A stretch of DNA of 64,000 nt, taken from the NCBI GenBank assembly GCA_032768795.1, contig CP136492.1, positions 806,001 through 870,000 of the forward strand. Direction: 5' to 3'. The notes under the pieces are model-generated. The model did not search any database and was not told the origin of the DNA. It worked only from the letters and a program-made list of their open reading frames with translations. This DNA comes from Tremella fuciformis. Its lineage: Eukaryota > Basidiomycota > Tremellomycetes > Tremellales > Tremellaceae. Made by a program: the position numbers and the translations under genes. Positions 31,412 to 41,985 of this stretch are shown here, piece after piece. Numbering within the stretch: the stretch's first letter is position 1; every line of letters begins with the position of its first letter.

Positions 31412-34291
31412 ATGTCCATGGACGGCGACCTCATCGCGCTTGTCAACAAGCTTCAAGACACCTTCAATGCCATTGGAGGCGACTCGGTGGACCTCCCGCA
31501 GATCGTCGTCGTCGGCTCGCAGTCGTCCGGCAAGTCGTCCGTCCTAGAGACCATCGTCGGGAGGGACTTTCTCCCTCGAGGTCAGGGCATTGTCACCCGT
31601 CGCCCTCTCGTTCTGCAGCTTATTCATACACCTGGACCGGCGTCCTCGCCTCGCAGTGGACCCAATGATTCCCTCGCGTCGAGCTCGACCGCAGGTGCAG
31701 CCAGCTTTCGCCGGTCGCCCAGGATAGACGGCAACCTCGCTCCCGCAGATAGGGAGAATGACTACTTGCCACAACTGGAGCAGACGCCGACAGCGGGTGC
31801 TGGAGTGATGAGACCAGGCGGTAGTCGTATGGGAGGTAGCAGCGGGGCGGAATATGCCGAGTTCCTGCACATTAACAGGAGATTCACCGACTTTGACGAG
31901 ATCCGTAAAGAGATAGAGGCCGAGACCTTCAGAGTGGCGGGGCAGAACAAGGTGAGTCTAAACTCCTGCTGTCAGCGCGGTGGGTCGCTCACGACATGAG
32001 GGCGTTTCGAGATTGCCGATCAATCTCAAGATATACGGGCCGGGCGTCCTCAATCTCACTTTGGTCGACCTTCCTGGTTTGACCAAGGTTCCAGTAGGAG
32101 ACCAGCCTACCGATATTGAGCGGCAGATCAAGAGTCTTGTGGTTGACTACATATCGAAGCCGAACTCGTCAGTCTATGCTTCCTCCAGCTTGCAGTCACT
32201 TACGGTCAGAGTCATTCTTGCCGTCTCGCCAGCCAACGTGGATTTGGCCAACTCGGATGCCCTGAAGCTCGCGCGCTCCGTCGATCCTAGGGGACTGCGG
32301 ACATTGGGCGTTCTCACAAAGCTGGACCTCATGGATGCTGGCACAAACGCTCTCGATGTTCTCACCGGCCGGACATATCCCCTCAAGCTGGGCTTCGTCG
32401 GGGTGGTCAACCGCAGCCAGCAGGATATCATGACGGATGTGCCTATGGATGATGCGCGAAGGAAAGAAGAGGAGTTTTTCCGAAGTCATCCAGTCTACCG
32501 CAACATCGCACATCGCTGTGGCACGAAGTATCTGGCGAAGACGCTCAACACAGTCAGCTGGATGAACATAGAATTTCTGAGCTGACAAGCAGGTTCTCAT
32601 GTCCCACATCCGGGAAAAGCTCCCGGACATGAAGGCCAGGCTCAATACCCTGATGGGCCAAACACAGCAGGAGCTGTCAGCGTTCGGGGATGCCACCTTC
32701 CTCGGTGAACAACATCGCGGATCTCTCATCCTCAAGCTCATGACCGAATTCTCGCGAGACTTCGTCTCCTCCATCGAGGGCACTTCATTGGAGATCTCCA
32801 CGAAAGAGCTTTGTGGCGGAGCTCGGGTATACTACATCTTCAACGAGGTATTCGGGCACGCCTTGCAATCTATCGACCCCACGCAGAATCTATCGTTATC
32901 CGACATTCGAACCGCCATCCGCAACTCGACCGGGCCGAGGCCAAGCTTGTTTGTGCCTGAAGTAGCATTCGATCTTCTCGTCAAACCGCAAATCAAACTG
33001 CTCGAACCACCGAGTTTGCGATGTGTGGAGTTGGTTTACGAGGAGCTGATGAAGATCTGCCATAATTGCACCAGTCCCGTAAGTCGCTCGTCATCGCGGA
33101 CTGTGTCAATAGCTGACTTTACAGGAATTGCAGCGGTTCCCTCGCCTATTGACTCAGCTGGTCGAAGTGGTATCGGAGTTGCTACGCGAAAGGCTTGGAC
33201 CGACATCAGAGTATGTTTCGAGCCTAATTGCGATCCAGGCTGCGTATATCAATACCAATCACCCGGACTTTGTTGCTGGCTCTGCGGCGATTGCTCGTCA
33301 AGGTCCCAAGCCGATAGCTGCACCCAAAGAACCGTCGCATCACTCGTCGGTTGAAGAAGATGAGGAAGAAGACTCTGATGCCGGATCGACTGTCCCAAAT
33401 GGCACGACTCCCGTCAACAACGTCCACCATCCTCGTTCCGCATCTACTTCAGTGCAGGAGAAGCGGCCTCTAGTACCAGCCAAAAGCATCAATGATGCTA
33501 AACGGCATCACCATCGCGCAGCATCGGGTGGGGCCGCAACCCAGCTGCAGAACCATCTCGCCCCGCCTCCTCCGGCATCAATCGCCGGCACATCGCCTCA
33601 TGGAGCGAAGGAGACGTTCTTGAATTACTTCTTTGGCGGTCCAAACTCTCCAAATGCGCCGTTAGTCTCGTCTGCTCCAGTTACTCATGCCGCCTCGCCT
33701 GCCTCGACCGACGGTCGAATGGAGCGGGCCGGATCCAGATCGAGAGCGCCACCTTCCGCCTTTGTGAACCGCGAAATCTTGCCTGATCTCAACAGCGGCC
33801 GAAGACAAGGCAGCAGGAGCGGACTGGAGAATGGCACGACTGCGTTTGACATGAAGAGTTTGGGCAAGCATCTCGAGGCGGTGAGCCGGTCCCAAGGCGA
33901 GAGGCATTCACAGTTGACATCCAGGGCCCGCTTGACCAACCTTTGCACCTTTCGCCGAGAGAAGAGATGGAGACCACGCTCATTCGATCCCTGATCGGGA
34001 GCTACTTTGGGATCACTCGTCAGACGATCCAGGACCTTGTGCCAAAAGCTATCATGCACTTGCTCGTGAGTCAGCTTGAACATGAACGTATCTACAGCTG
34101 ACGCTAAGGTCAACTTTTCGCGCGATGCGGTGCAACAAAGGCTGGTCACGTCACTGTACAAGCCGGAACTGTTTGCGGAATTGCTATACGAGGACGATGC
34201 GCTCGTCTCGGAGCGCACAAGGGTCAAGGCGCTGCTTGATGCGTACAAGGAGGCGTTCCGGGTGTTAAGCGAGGTGTCGTTGAAAAGCTGA
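31412..34291 (+). CDS. DNM1: Dnm1-type dynamin-related GTPase (mitochondrial/peroxisomal fission)
   Basis: A cytosolic GTPase recruited to mitochondria and peroxisomes, where its ring drives fission. ATG 31412 gives [19 protein letters not shown], then [20 protein letters not shown] (G1) and [18 protein letters not shown] Ser/Pro-rich insert follows in the GTPase domain, then [39 protein letters not shown] (G3) and [13 protein letters not shown] (G4). The middle domain begins [15 protein letters not shown]. The long variable insert B (about 33300-33860) is acidic, Ser/His-rich and includes [10 protein letters not shown]. The effector domain reads [20 protein letters not shown] and ends [19 protein letters not shown]. 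About six introns, for example 32168-32210 and 33859-33920 (acceptor choice uncertain). The long insert B and the opening [10 protein letters not shown] fit Dnm1/Drp1 rather than Vps1. Confidence 0.95.
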
Positions 34292-34585
34292 GCTGGGGAG
34301 TGAGGACGGAGCTCTGCGCCAGTCGGGTGTGATATACGCACACGGCGATCATCTGTAGACTATACGAGCAACAGGCACTGTGACATTCACAAAGACACGA
34401 CCATTCCTGCATGCATGCATTGCGAGAGCATGCTCTGAGGGAGGTGAATCGGTGTGACCTCCACTTCTCCCGCCACGCGACGCGTCTTGACGAAATGACC
34501 GGGTGCTCTCGATGAAGGTGGAATCAGTCGGTCTTCCATCGTCTATTGCAACACAGCTGGAGGTGCACTTGGGAGACAAGACGAG

Positions 34586-36130
34586 ATGGCAGACCAGGAA
34601 GACATGGCCGAATGGCTGTGCGACTCTAACGACGCGCTGTCGCTGCAGCTGGGTGGGTGGTCGTCCCTCTCCTCCAGTCTTCCCCGTGCTGGCCACCTGG
34701 CATGCATAAAAAGCTGATACGGTATCGCAGTCCGCTCCAGCGCCGAAGTCGACGCCCTCGTCGCATCCAAAGAAGACCTGACGCCGATCGAACCATTCCA
34801 CCCATCCTTCACGTACCCCATATTCGGGGAACACGAAAAGATCTTCGGCTACCGCAACCTGCGCGTGCAGCTGCACCTCGCGTCCGGATCCCTGCGGCAG
34901 CTCCTGCGCATCACGTACGACGCGCGGCTCGAGTCGAGCGACACGCCCGCGGACGACGTCGAGGGCACGCTGTTCCGGTTCGTCCCGCCGGACTATACCA
35001 AGTCTGAGCGAGTTTTTGGGGATCTCGTCGAGAGTGGCGCGAGGGAGTTTCGGCCCCTCGGCGAGCGCATTGGGGAGTATACGCGGCCGAAGGTGCACGC
35101 GAAAGGCAAGGGGAAGGGGAAGGGGAAGGGGCGGGCGAATGGGAGTGGTGCGAAGGGCAAGCGGGTGGAGGAGGGGGAAGAGGAGGGGGTGACCTTTGAG
35201 ATGTACAAGGTGGGTCTGCCTGCGACTTTACATGGAGCATGGAGGGCTGACGCAACGTGCAGTCGTCGTGGAGCACGCCGGGGTTCCGCGAGTATCATCG
35301 CCGGATGCAGCTGTTCATCCTCCTCTTCATCGAGGGCGGGTCGTATGTCCACGCGAGTCCCCTGGAATCTACACGAGCCAGCGCTGATCAGGAAGGAAGA
35401 CGAGGACGCCTGGGAGTTTGTCACGCTGTTCGAGCGCCGGCCTCTACCGCCTCCTGCACCTGAAGAAGAAGAAGAAGACGAGACCGAAACAACACCAGAA
35501 CAGCCCGCCTACTCGTATCATTTCGTAGGGTACACGTCCGTCTACCCGTTCTGGTGCTACCCCGACCGCGTCCGCCTGCGCCTGAGCCAGTTTGTCATCC
35601 TCCCGCCGTACCAGCAACAAGGGCACGGCTCGGCGCTCTACTCGGCGCTGTACCAGCACGTGCTGGGGCGCGCCGAGGTGGCCGAGCTCACAGTCGAAGA
35701 CCCTGCCGAGGCGTTCGAGGATCTGCGCGATCGCAACGACCTGCGGTGGTTGGTGAAGGAGGGCGTGCCGGACGACCCGCTCTTCCGCGAGATTGGCAGC
35801 AAGCGCGCCGACAGGGTCAAGTGGGAGCGCGACTTGCGGGAAAAGTACAAGATTGCCCAACGGCAGTTTGACCGCTTGCTCGAGATGCTCCTCTTGCGGC
35901 AGCTGGACCGCAAGGACGCGCAGAAAGTCCGGGCGTACCGCCTACATGTGAGTTGGAGTGAGCACAGGTGATGGTGGCTGATGGCTGATGAGCAGGTCAA
36001 GGCGCGCCTGTATCGCTTCAACTATGAAATGTTGTCCCAGATGACGCCCGAGGAGAGGAAGGAGGCGCTGGCCAAGACGTACGAGTCGGTCGTCGAGGAT
36101 TACGACCGGATACTGGCCATGACGTTTTAG
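34586..36130 (+). CDS. HAT1: Histone acetyltransferase type B catalytic subunit Hat1
   Basis: Acetylates newly made histone H4 (K5/K12) before chromatin assembly, usually with Hat2. ATG 34586 gives MADQEDMAEWLCDSNDALSL; splicing adds VRSSAEVDALVASKEDLTPI and EPFHPSFTYPIFGEHEKIFG, typical of the Hat1 N-terminal domain. A run of alternating Lys and Gly (35101-35140) forms an unusual basic insert. Then come STPGFREYHRRMQLFILLFI, EGGSYVH|EDEDAWEFVTLF, YHFVGYTSVYPFWCYPDRVR, and the acetyl-CoA loop LPPYQQQGHGSALYSALY (Q-x-x-G-x-G/A type). The junction at EGGSYVH|EDEDAWEF requires a GC-AG intron (35353-35395). The last exon starts VKARLYRFNYEML and ends at TAG 36128-36130. Active in nucleus and cytoplasm in other fungi. 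Confidence 0.95.
35353..35395 (+). other. GC-AG intron in HAT1
   Basis: The exon ends TATGTCCAC, the intron starts GCGAGT and ends GGAAG, and the next exon is GAAGACGAGGACGCC. Phase 0 joining gives GSYVHEDEDAWEFV, the wording expected for Hat1. The GT donor three bases on needs a different acceptor and gives a less conserved junction. Length 43 nt. Confidence 0.65.
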
Positions 36131-37601
36131 CAGATCTCACAGTGTACATGCGATGAGATGTATGTCATGCCTGATCAGGCCTGAGATGTTATGTCAAACC
36201 CATAGTCATGACATCAATAGAGTAGCGGAGCAAGGGGCGGAGTTAAGCACGTGCGTCACTAGGAACGCCGAGTCTCAGGTACCGTCGCCGCAACTGTTCA
36301 TGGCCGCCGCCGAGCCGCTGATGGTCCTTTGGCCCTTTCGGCAGGGCTCCTCTCTCGGCCGAGGGTGTCGTTTGGTGACTACAACGGGCATCCGGCATCG
36401 GCAGCGATCGCATGCATCTCTGCTGGGTGATTGACGCCGCATGCATGCCGAGAAGGATGGAGCAGAGCAGGCAAGAAGCAAAGGCCGCGCACCGGAATGA
36501 ATAGGACTAGGGCTAGGATCGGAGTGTGGTGCTGCTGAGGTGATAAGCATGTAAGCAGCAGGCAGGCATCTCGCAACTTTGCTCGGTCTCGGGCGTCCGT
36601 CTCGCTTTTTCTTCTTTTTTTCGATTGTAAGCGAACATGACAAAGGCATGCCGGGTTCCGGCGGTAAGCACCGTGTAGTGGTTGTGAGTCAGCCATGCAT
36701 ACCAATTAAATAGCGCACGGTGGAGATGCATGTGGTGGAGAGGAGACGAGCCGAGTCGACAAGTGCTCACAAGTTCTCACGGCCGCGGGGCAGGCAGGGG
36801 GTTATTGCGGCATGCACCTGCGGCAATGGCTGATCTCTCTCCGAGCTTGTACTTTGCAGCTATGCACATCGGCCAAGGCGATCGAGCAGGAAAGAGAGAC
36901 TCGGCGTCCTTCGGTGTTGTGTCAGAACAGCTCGGTTACCTGGATCGGACTGGATTCGTGCGATGGCTTGGCTCTGCTCTGGCTCTTGGGCTTCCAAGGC
37001 TTCAAGGACGAGCTGGGCTAGGGTGCCATGACTAACCGGGGCATGCTCAGCTCGACTCGACCCGCTGCACCTTTCCTTCGGATCTCCTTGCCTGCCTGCC
37101 CCGCGTGTCCGACGTCCGTCCCACCCCATCATCCACCTCGGCCACGGCCTGCGGTCAACGGCACGGCCTACGGTCACACCCCTTCCCCTTCCTGATATAA
37201 TAACAATCAATGGCTGATCATGGCCGCCGCCGAGCGTCCACCCATTCTCTTGACTCTTCGCGATCCGTCCCGTTCCATTCCATTGACAACCACTACCACA
37301 CTGAACATACCCACCTCCATCCTCCACTATTCCTACCTGACTCACCCTCGCCATTGTGATTACTCAGACTCCGTCCCTGCCCGAGGGAACCGCCAGTCAG
37401 CCAGCCTCAACGCCCACTATCACGGCATACAAGTATTTTTCCAATCGCCGTCGGTCCCCATAACCCACACCCACGACCCACCACCCACCACCAAGCCCCC
37501 CCTACCACGACCCCAAGTAACATTGGTCCTTTGCATTCCATGACTCCCTAACTCCCCCTCTCACCACCGTTCGACCGTAGCGCCCGCCCATAGCGCCCAC
37601 G
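36131..37601. promoter_or_regulatory. Long 5' region of the bZIP gene
   Basis: Nearly 1.5 kb between HAT1 and the bZIP start. It contains pyrimidine tracts (CTTTTTCTTCTTTTTTTC near 36606) and C/A-rich stretches just before the start (37460-37515), as in long fungal leaders. An ATG at 37210 opens a small upstream frame (MADHGRRRASTHS...). The 18-mer TCATGGCCGCCGCCGAGC occurs twice, near 36299 and 37217. No RNA gene found. Confidence 0.45.
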
Positions 37602-38826
37602 ATGGACGCATCGCCAGCCGTCGCGGCGCCCGTGCCGGCGCCCGTGCCAGGCGCGGGGCCCGCCCCGTCAGAAAAGTCGGGTCTGCTGGTAAGTCGCCCT
37701 CCCTTCCTTTCGCTTGGCAATACACTGCGCTGTACAGCATGGCCATGGCTGACCGCTGAGCAGAGCCAAGTGCCCGCGTGGGGCTCGTACCTGTACCAAA
37801 ACTTCCTCCTGCCCGCGCTCTCGCCCAACCTCGCCACCCAGTGGCTCAGCTCGCCCTTCTCCACCGACCCCTCTGCTGCCGGCGCCAACGGCGCCAACGC
37901 CCAGCAGCCCAACGACTACTTTTCGAGCCAGTGGGCGGGCCTGCCGGGATCCCCGACGGTCTCGTCCATCTCCATCCCTCAGCCGGGGCAGACCCAGCCG
38001 AACCAGAACCAGTTCGGCGCGCAGCCCATAGGCGTCGACCCCAAGCTGTGGTTCCAGCAACAACAGCAGCAGGCCGCGCAACAGCAGCAACAGCAACCGC
38101 CGCGCGCCGCTACCTACCCGCTGCCGCTCATGTCAATGTCGATGCCGCTATCGCTGCCGCCGTCGTACGTCGCGGGCGGCGCCGCCGGCCCGGCACAGCA
38201 GCTGCAGGCGCACCAGCTGGCGCAGCTGGGGTTCCCGCCCAGCATCGCCACGTCGCTCATCGCGCCCATGCCGAGCGGCGGTGGCGGCATGGGCATGGAC
38301 ATGCTCGACAGCGTCGAGCTCACGCGCACGCCCGAGTCGCTCCCGCAGTCGGTGGGCCACTCGCCCATCCTCGGCAACGCCGCCGTGCGCCCGTCCCACC
38401 CCCACGCGAGTCGCGCGGGCGGCGGGGGCGGGTCGTCGTCGCACAGAAGTAAGCGGCGGCACAGCACGACGACGGACGAGGAGGAGGACGCCGAGGGCGA
38501 GCCGGACGACGCCGACGAGGTGCCCGAGGGCGTCGAGCGCGACGGCATGATATGGGGCATGAAGGTGGAAGACTACCGCAGCCTCAGCGCGAGGGAGCGC
38601 AAGCGCGTGCGCAACAGGATTAGCGCCCGCACGTTTCGCGCAAAGAGAAAAGGCGAGTCTCCTCTTCCCTTAGCTTTTGGGTTCGCGCTGACGGCCAGAA
38701 CACCTCTCTTCGCTCGAACATACTCTCGAGGCCAAGGATATGGCCATCAAGGCCGCGAACGACGAGGCGGCCCGCCTGCGAATAGAGGTGCGCGACCTCA
38801 AGCGTCGATTGGCCAAGTACGAGTAG
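37602..38826 (+). CDS. bZIP transcription factor
   Basis: A nuclear DNA-binding regulator. ATG 37602 gives MDASPAVAAPVPAPVPGAG; intron 37689-37763 leads to SQVPAWGSYLYQNFLLPALS. The middle is low complexity: Gln runs (QQQQQQAAQQQQQQ near 38055-38095), Pro/Met/Gly-rich stretches and an acidic patch (TDEEEDAEGEPDDADE). The basic region reads RERKRVRNRISARTFRAKRK with the N-x7-R signature. After a GC-AG intron (38653-38698) the zipper is EHLSSLEHTLEAKDMAIKAA, NDEAARLRIEVRDL, KRRLAKYE, ending at TAG 38824-38826. The basic region resembles fungal factors with RNRISARxFR and not Gcn4, Hac1 or Yap1, so I give no symbol. Both introns lack in-frame stops, so unspliced forms remain open (see findings). 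Confidence 0.9.
38653..38698 (+). other. GC-AG intron between basic region and leucine zipper of the bZIP gene
   Basis: The exon ends AAGAGAAAAG, the intron starts GCGAGT and ends GGCCAG, and the next exon starts AACACCTCTCTTCG. The junction codon GAA gives RAKRKEHLSSLEH, a continuous bZIP. No GT donor near the border restores this. Length 46 nt. Confidence 0.8.
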
Positions 38827-39078
38827 GCACCGTGTTCATATGGGGACGAAGAGGTAGAAGAGAAGCAAGAAGAGGCGGAGTGCATGTGGATGATCATGGA
38901 GGAGGCAAGAGGCAAGAGTCAGAAGAGATCATATCGCCGTATCACACGCTGTAGCCATATCTCAGTGCCATGTACTCTCACCTGTGTTGTTCGTCATACC
39001 ACTCAATGTCTACTAGTACACACAACAGTGCGTCACGTCCAAGCCTCCAAGAGCCCGACCTCACCAGTCGACCAATCG

Positions 39079-41760
39079 TTAAGCCTCATCAGACCCACCG
39101 CCTCCCATCAAGCCCTTCCACAACTGCCAGTCAGCGCCGATCATCCCGTGCACCAAGAGACCCACTGCCCCGCTCAGCGCTTCACCAATCTTCCGCCTCC
39201 CTTCACCTTGTATCCTCTCCGCGAAAAAACTCTCAGGAGCTCGTTTGCGCTTTTTGCCTTTGTCATCCACTTCTTCCACGACACCAAACTGCTGGCGCTC
39301 CTTCAATGCGATCCACAGGTCTCGAGGCGTTTCAAACTCGTCCAACAGAGCCGAAACCCGCTCCGCGCTTATACCCTTGACACATAGCAGCATACGTCCA
39401 AGCTGCTCACGAAGAGTACGGGAAGCCGTTTTGTCGTTCAAATCTTGATACGCTTGGAAAGAAGTCAGGTACCGTTTGTCGGGGTAGCGCTGCCTCAAGC
39501 TCGCCTGAAGAGTCGTATATGATGCGCGCGAGATCAAGCGGGTCGGCAGAACGTACAGATCTTGCCGCGAGTGCAAAGACGTGATCACATTCGTCATCAT
39601 CGCCAAGAAATCGATCGTCTCCGACAGTCTGTGCGTCTCTTTCAGGATGAAGCTGTTATGGACTTGCAGCTGCGACTTGGCCGTCATGATTTGCAAACCA
39701 TCGTACGCCATGCGCTCGGCCAGTTCATAGTCCTCCACAATGTAGAAGACATTCGAGATGGCCGAATTGCCCAGGCGGAACTGGAGTGAGCAAGGTTCGA
39801 TATTTCAGCCAAAACGAACTCACACATTGCTCAGTATATCTCCCGTCCTTGATGCTTCCGCATAGATCGTCTAGACGCTTGCGCTCAGCAACATAGTCGA
39901 GAACACATTCGTCCTCCTCGCCGCCCAATCCGTCGAGCTTTCGAGCGATCCAACACATGTCTGCAAGCCGAAGAGCCCGTTGTTCCATCTTGATGCCCTT
40001 CTGCAACAAGTTTTCCGCGAAGTTGTCCCGATGCTTTCTCGATTCGACCTCCCGTGTGTCTAAGATCAAGATTACCTCGAAGGATCCAGCAGGCCAGACG
40101 GTGACGTCGGCCGGATTGAACGGAGGTACGTTTGACGATATTGGGCTTTGTCCAAGCTCTCGTAAAGGCGTTGGAGCAGGCATGTGCGACGACAGTCTCG
40201 GACCACTGTGCGGTAGTCTCTTCGACTCGAGACCAAGGGACCCGTGGACACCTAGGGGCTGGATAGGCTGTGAGGCACAGCGGTCGAATGAAGACGCGGA
40301 CTTGCTAGGCAATCCCTGCACCGGTAGAGGTTGAGCGGGAGCAGACACTGTGCGGGCAAAGGTTGTATCTTTGGGCCTGGTCGGCGTCGGGCCGCCGGTA
40401 TAATCCATGCTGATGAAATCGTCATCCTCCTCGAAGATAGTTGGTTTCGAAGGGGATGGAAAGGTAACTGTCGCACCCGGATTTTCAGCCGAGGCAAATG
40501 TAGAGCATCTGGGCGGGGCGTGTTCCTCCAAAATGTATGCAAACAAAGTCGACTGCGACCCGTCGTTGTCCTGCGGTGTCGAGTCGACCAACTTTAGCTG
40601 AGCCGTGAACGCGTGATCTTTCTGGTCATACAGGAATTCGATTTTGCGGATATTGACAAAATCTTCGGGATCCAGTCGAGCTAAAGCGGAGCCCATCTCA
40701 TGGACTCGGTTACCGAGAGGATCTGTCACGTTCAGCCACCTCAACGGGCAAGCCTTGCGGACGAACCTATATACCAGAACTCGAACTTGTCAAAAGATCT
40801 CCTTGGCCGGGTTCCGCCCGCTTTTTGCGGGCTCACGCTGCCCATAGGCTCAGACATCTTTGGTACATTTGGCGCTGCCTTTTTGCTCGGTCCCGCCATA
40901 GCCTCTGTCGTCTGAGGCGAGGGAGTGGTCCGTGCTAGCTCCGGGACCATATTCCTGATGATCACTGCGACTTCGCTACAGCTCAGCCACTGCCTGAATA
41001 TGCTCCCAACCTCGACTCACTGGCCTTCCTCAGTTAGGCAGTATTTGTGGGGATTCCCAGTCACATAGACATACCCCTTGCCAATCAAGGTCTTCATGCT
41101 GCCCCAAGCCGTGAAATGCGTGCCCTGTGAGCTGCGATCATAGCTTGACTCGCAGTACGGTTGGCCCGCCCGGATGACCTCGCCTTTGGTGAGGAACACT
41201 TGTGTGGTCTGTGCGGGGTTGTCAATCGCCAAGATGAGGGCCATGAGGATCCCATATCCCCCCGAGCCTTTCTGTGGCACATAGGCTTTTGGCTTTGCGG
41301 GTTTTCTTTTCTTCGCAGGTGGTTGGGATGTGGCTGCATTCTCATCGCCCCCTGGTTTGAGAGATGGAGAAGGAGAAGCTCTTTCCTTCCCTTTCTTTTC
41401 TGCCGTATATTCAGCCAGACTCCCCTCGCTCGGACGCATGACCGACTCTGTGGGGTGCCCGGTATCGGAAGATCGTTGGCCGCGCAGTACTCTTTCCATC
41501 GCTTCTCCAAGATTGTTACGATTTTGGGACCAATACCTTGTAGACATACAAGCTCCCGTGGTCTTGCATAGGGTATAGGACAAGCAGCCAAAGATTTGCA
41601 AGCTTTGCCATACGTCTCGCCAGACTTCATATTCTTGGATCGGGCTTCATCTCGGAGCTCTACAAAGGTCAGCAGCCCGCACGGCACTCTGAAGGCTCTA
41701 TCACAAACCTTCCATCCAAGAAAGGAAGAGCGGGTTGCCGCATGCTACCTTGGGCGGCAT
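39079..41760 (-). CDS. MUS81: Structure-specific endonuclease subunit Mus81
   Basis: Catalytic XPF-family subunit that with Eme1 cuts 3' flaps and recombination intermediates in the nucleus. ATG 41758-41760 gives MPPKVACGNPLFLSWMEELR; then the N-terminal HhH region (CLQGIGPKIVTILEKRWKEY) and a winged-helix part (GSGGYGILMALIL, GKGYVYVTGNPHKYCLTEEG). A Ser/Pro-rich linker holds SMDYTGG-like text. The ERCC4 nuclease core reads VILILDTREVESRKHRDNFA, VLDYVAERKRLDDLCGSIKD (the ERKxxDD motif), then KFRLGNSAISN and YDGLQIMTAKSQLQVHNSFI. The C-terminal HhH is LGRMLLCVKGISAERVSALL. Stop TAA at 39079-39081. Catalytic residues look intact. Exact exon borders near 40750-41000 are uncertain. Divergent from NOP12 with 225 bp between starts. 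Confidence 0.95.
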
Positions 41761-41985
41761 CGCAAGAAGACACAGGGCCAGCACAAGACTTCAAGCTATG
41801 GACATGGAGAGATGGAGAGAGGGTTGACTGGACGGATTGACTTTGCTCTTCGTTCAACCTCCACCCCAGTGGCGACGCGTTGAACCAGAGAGACGGAAGC
41901 AAATTTCCCCGGAGCCGAGTCTGGAGGAGTGGCAGCAAGTTTTCCGAGCCGCAGTGTCCTCATTACAACGTCTCGGATCAACAAA

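Noticed and set aside
38148..38560. Long minus-strand and alternate-frame open reading stretches across the bZIP gene
   Set aside because: They mirror the Gln/Pro/Ala repeats of the real gene in a very G/C-rich segment and have no independent support.
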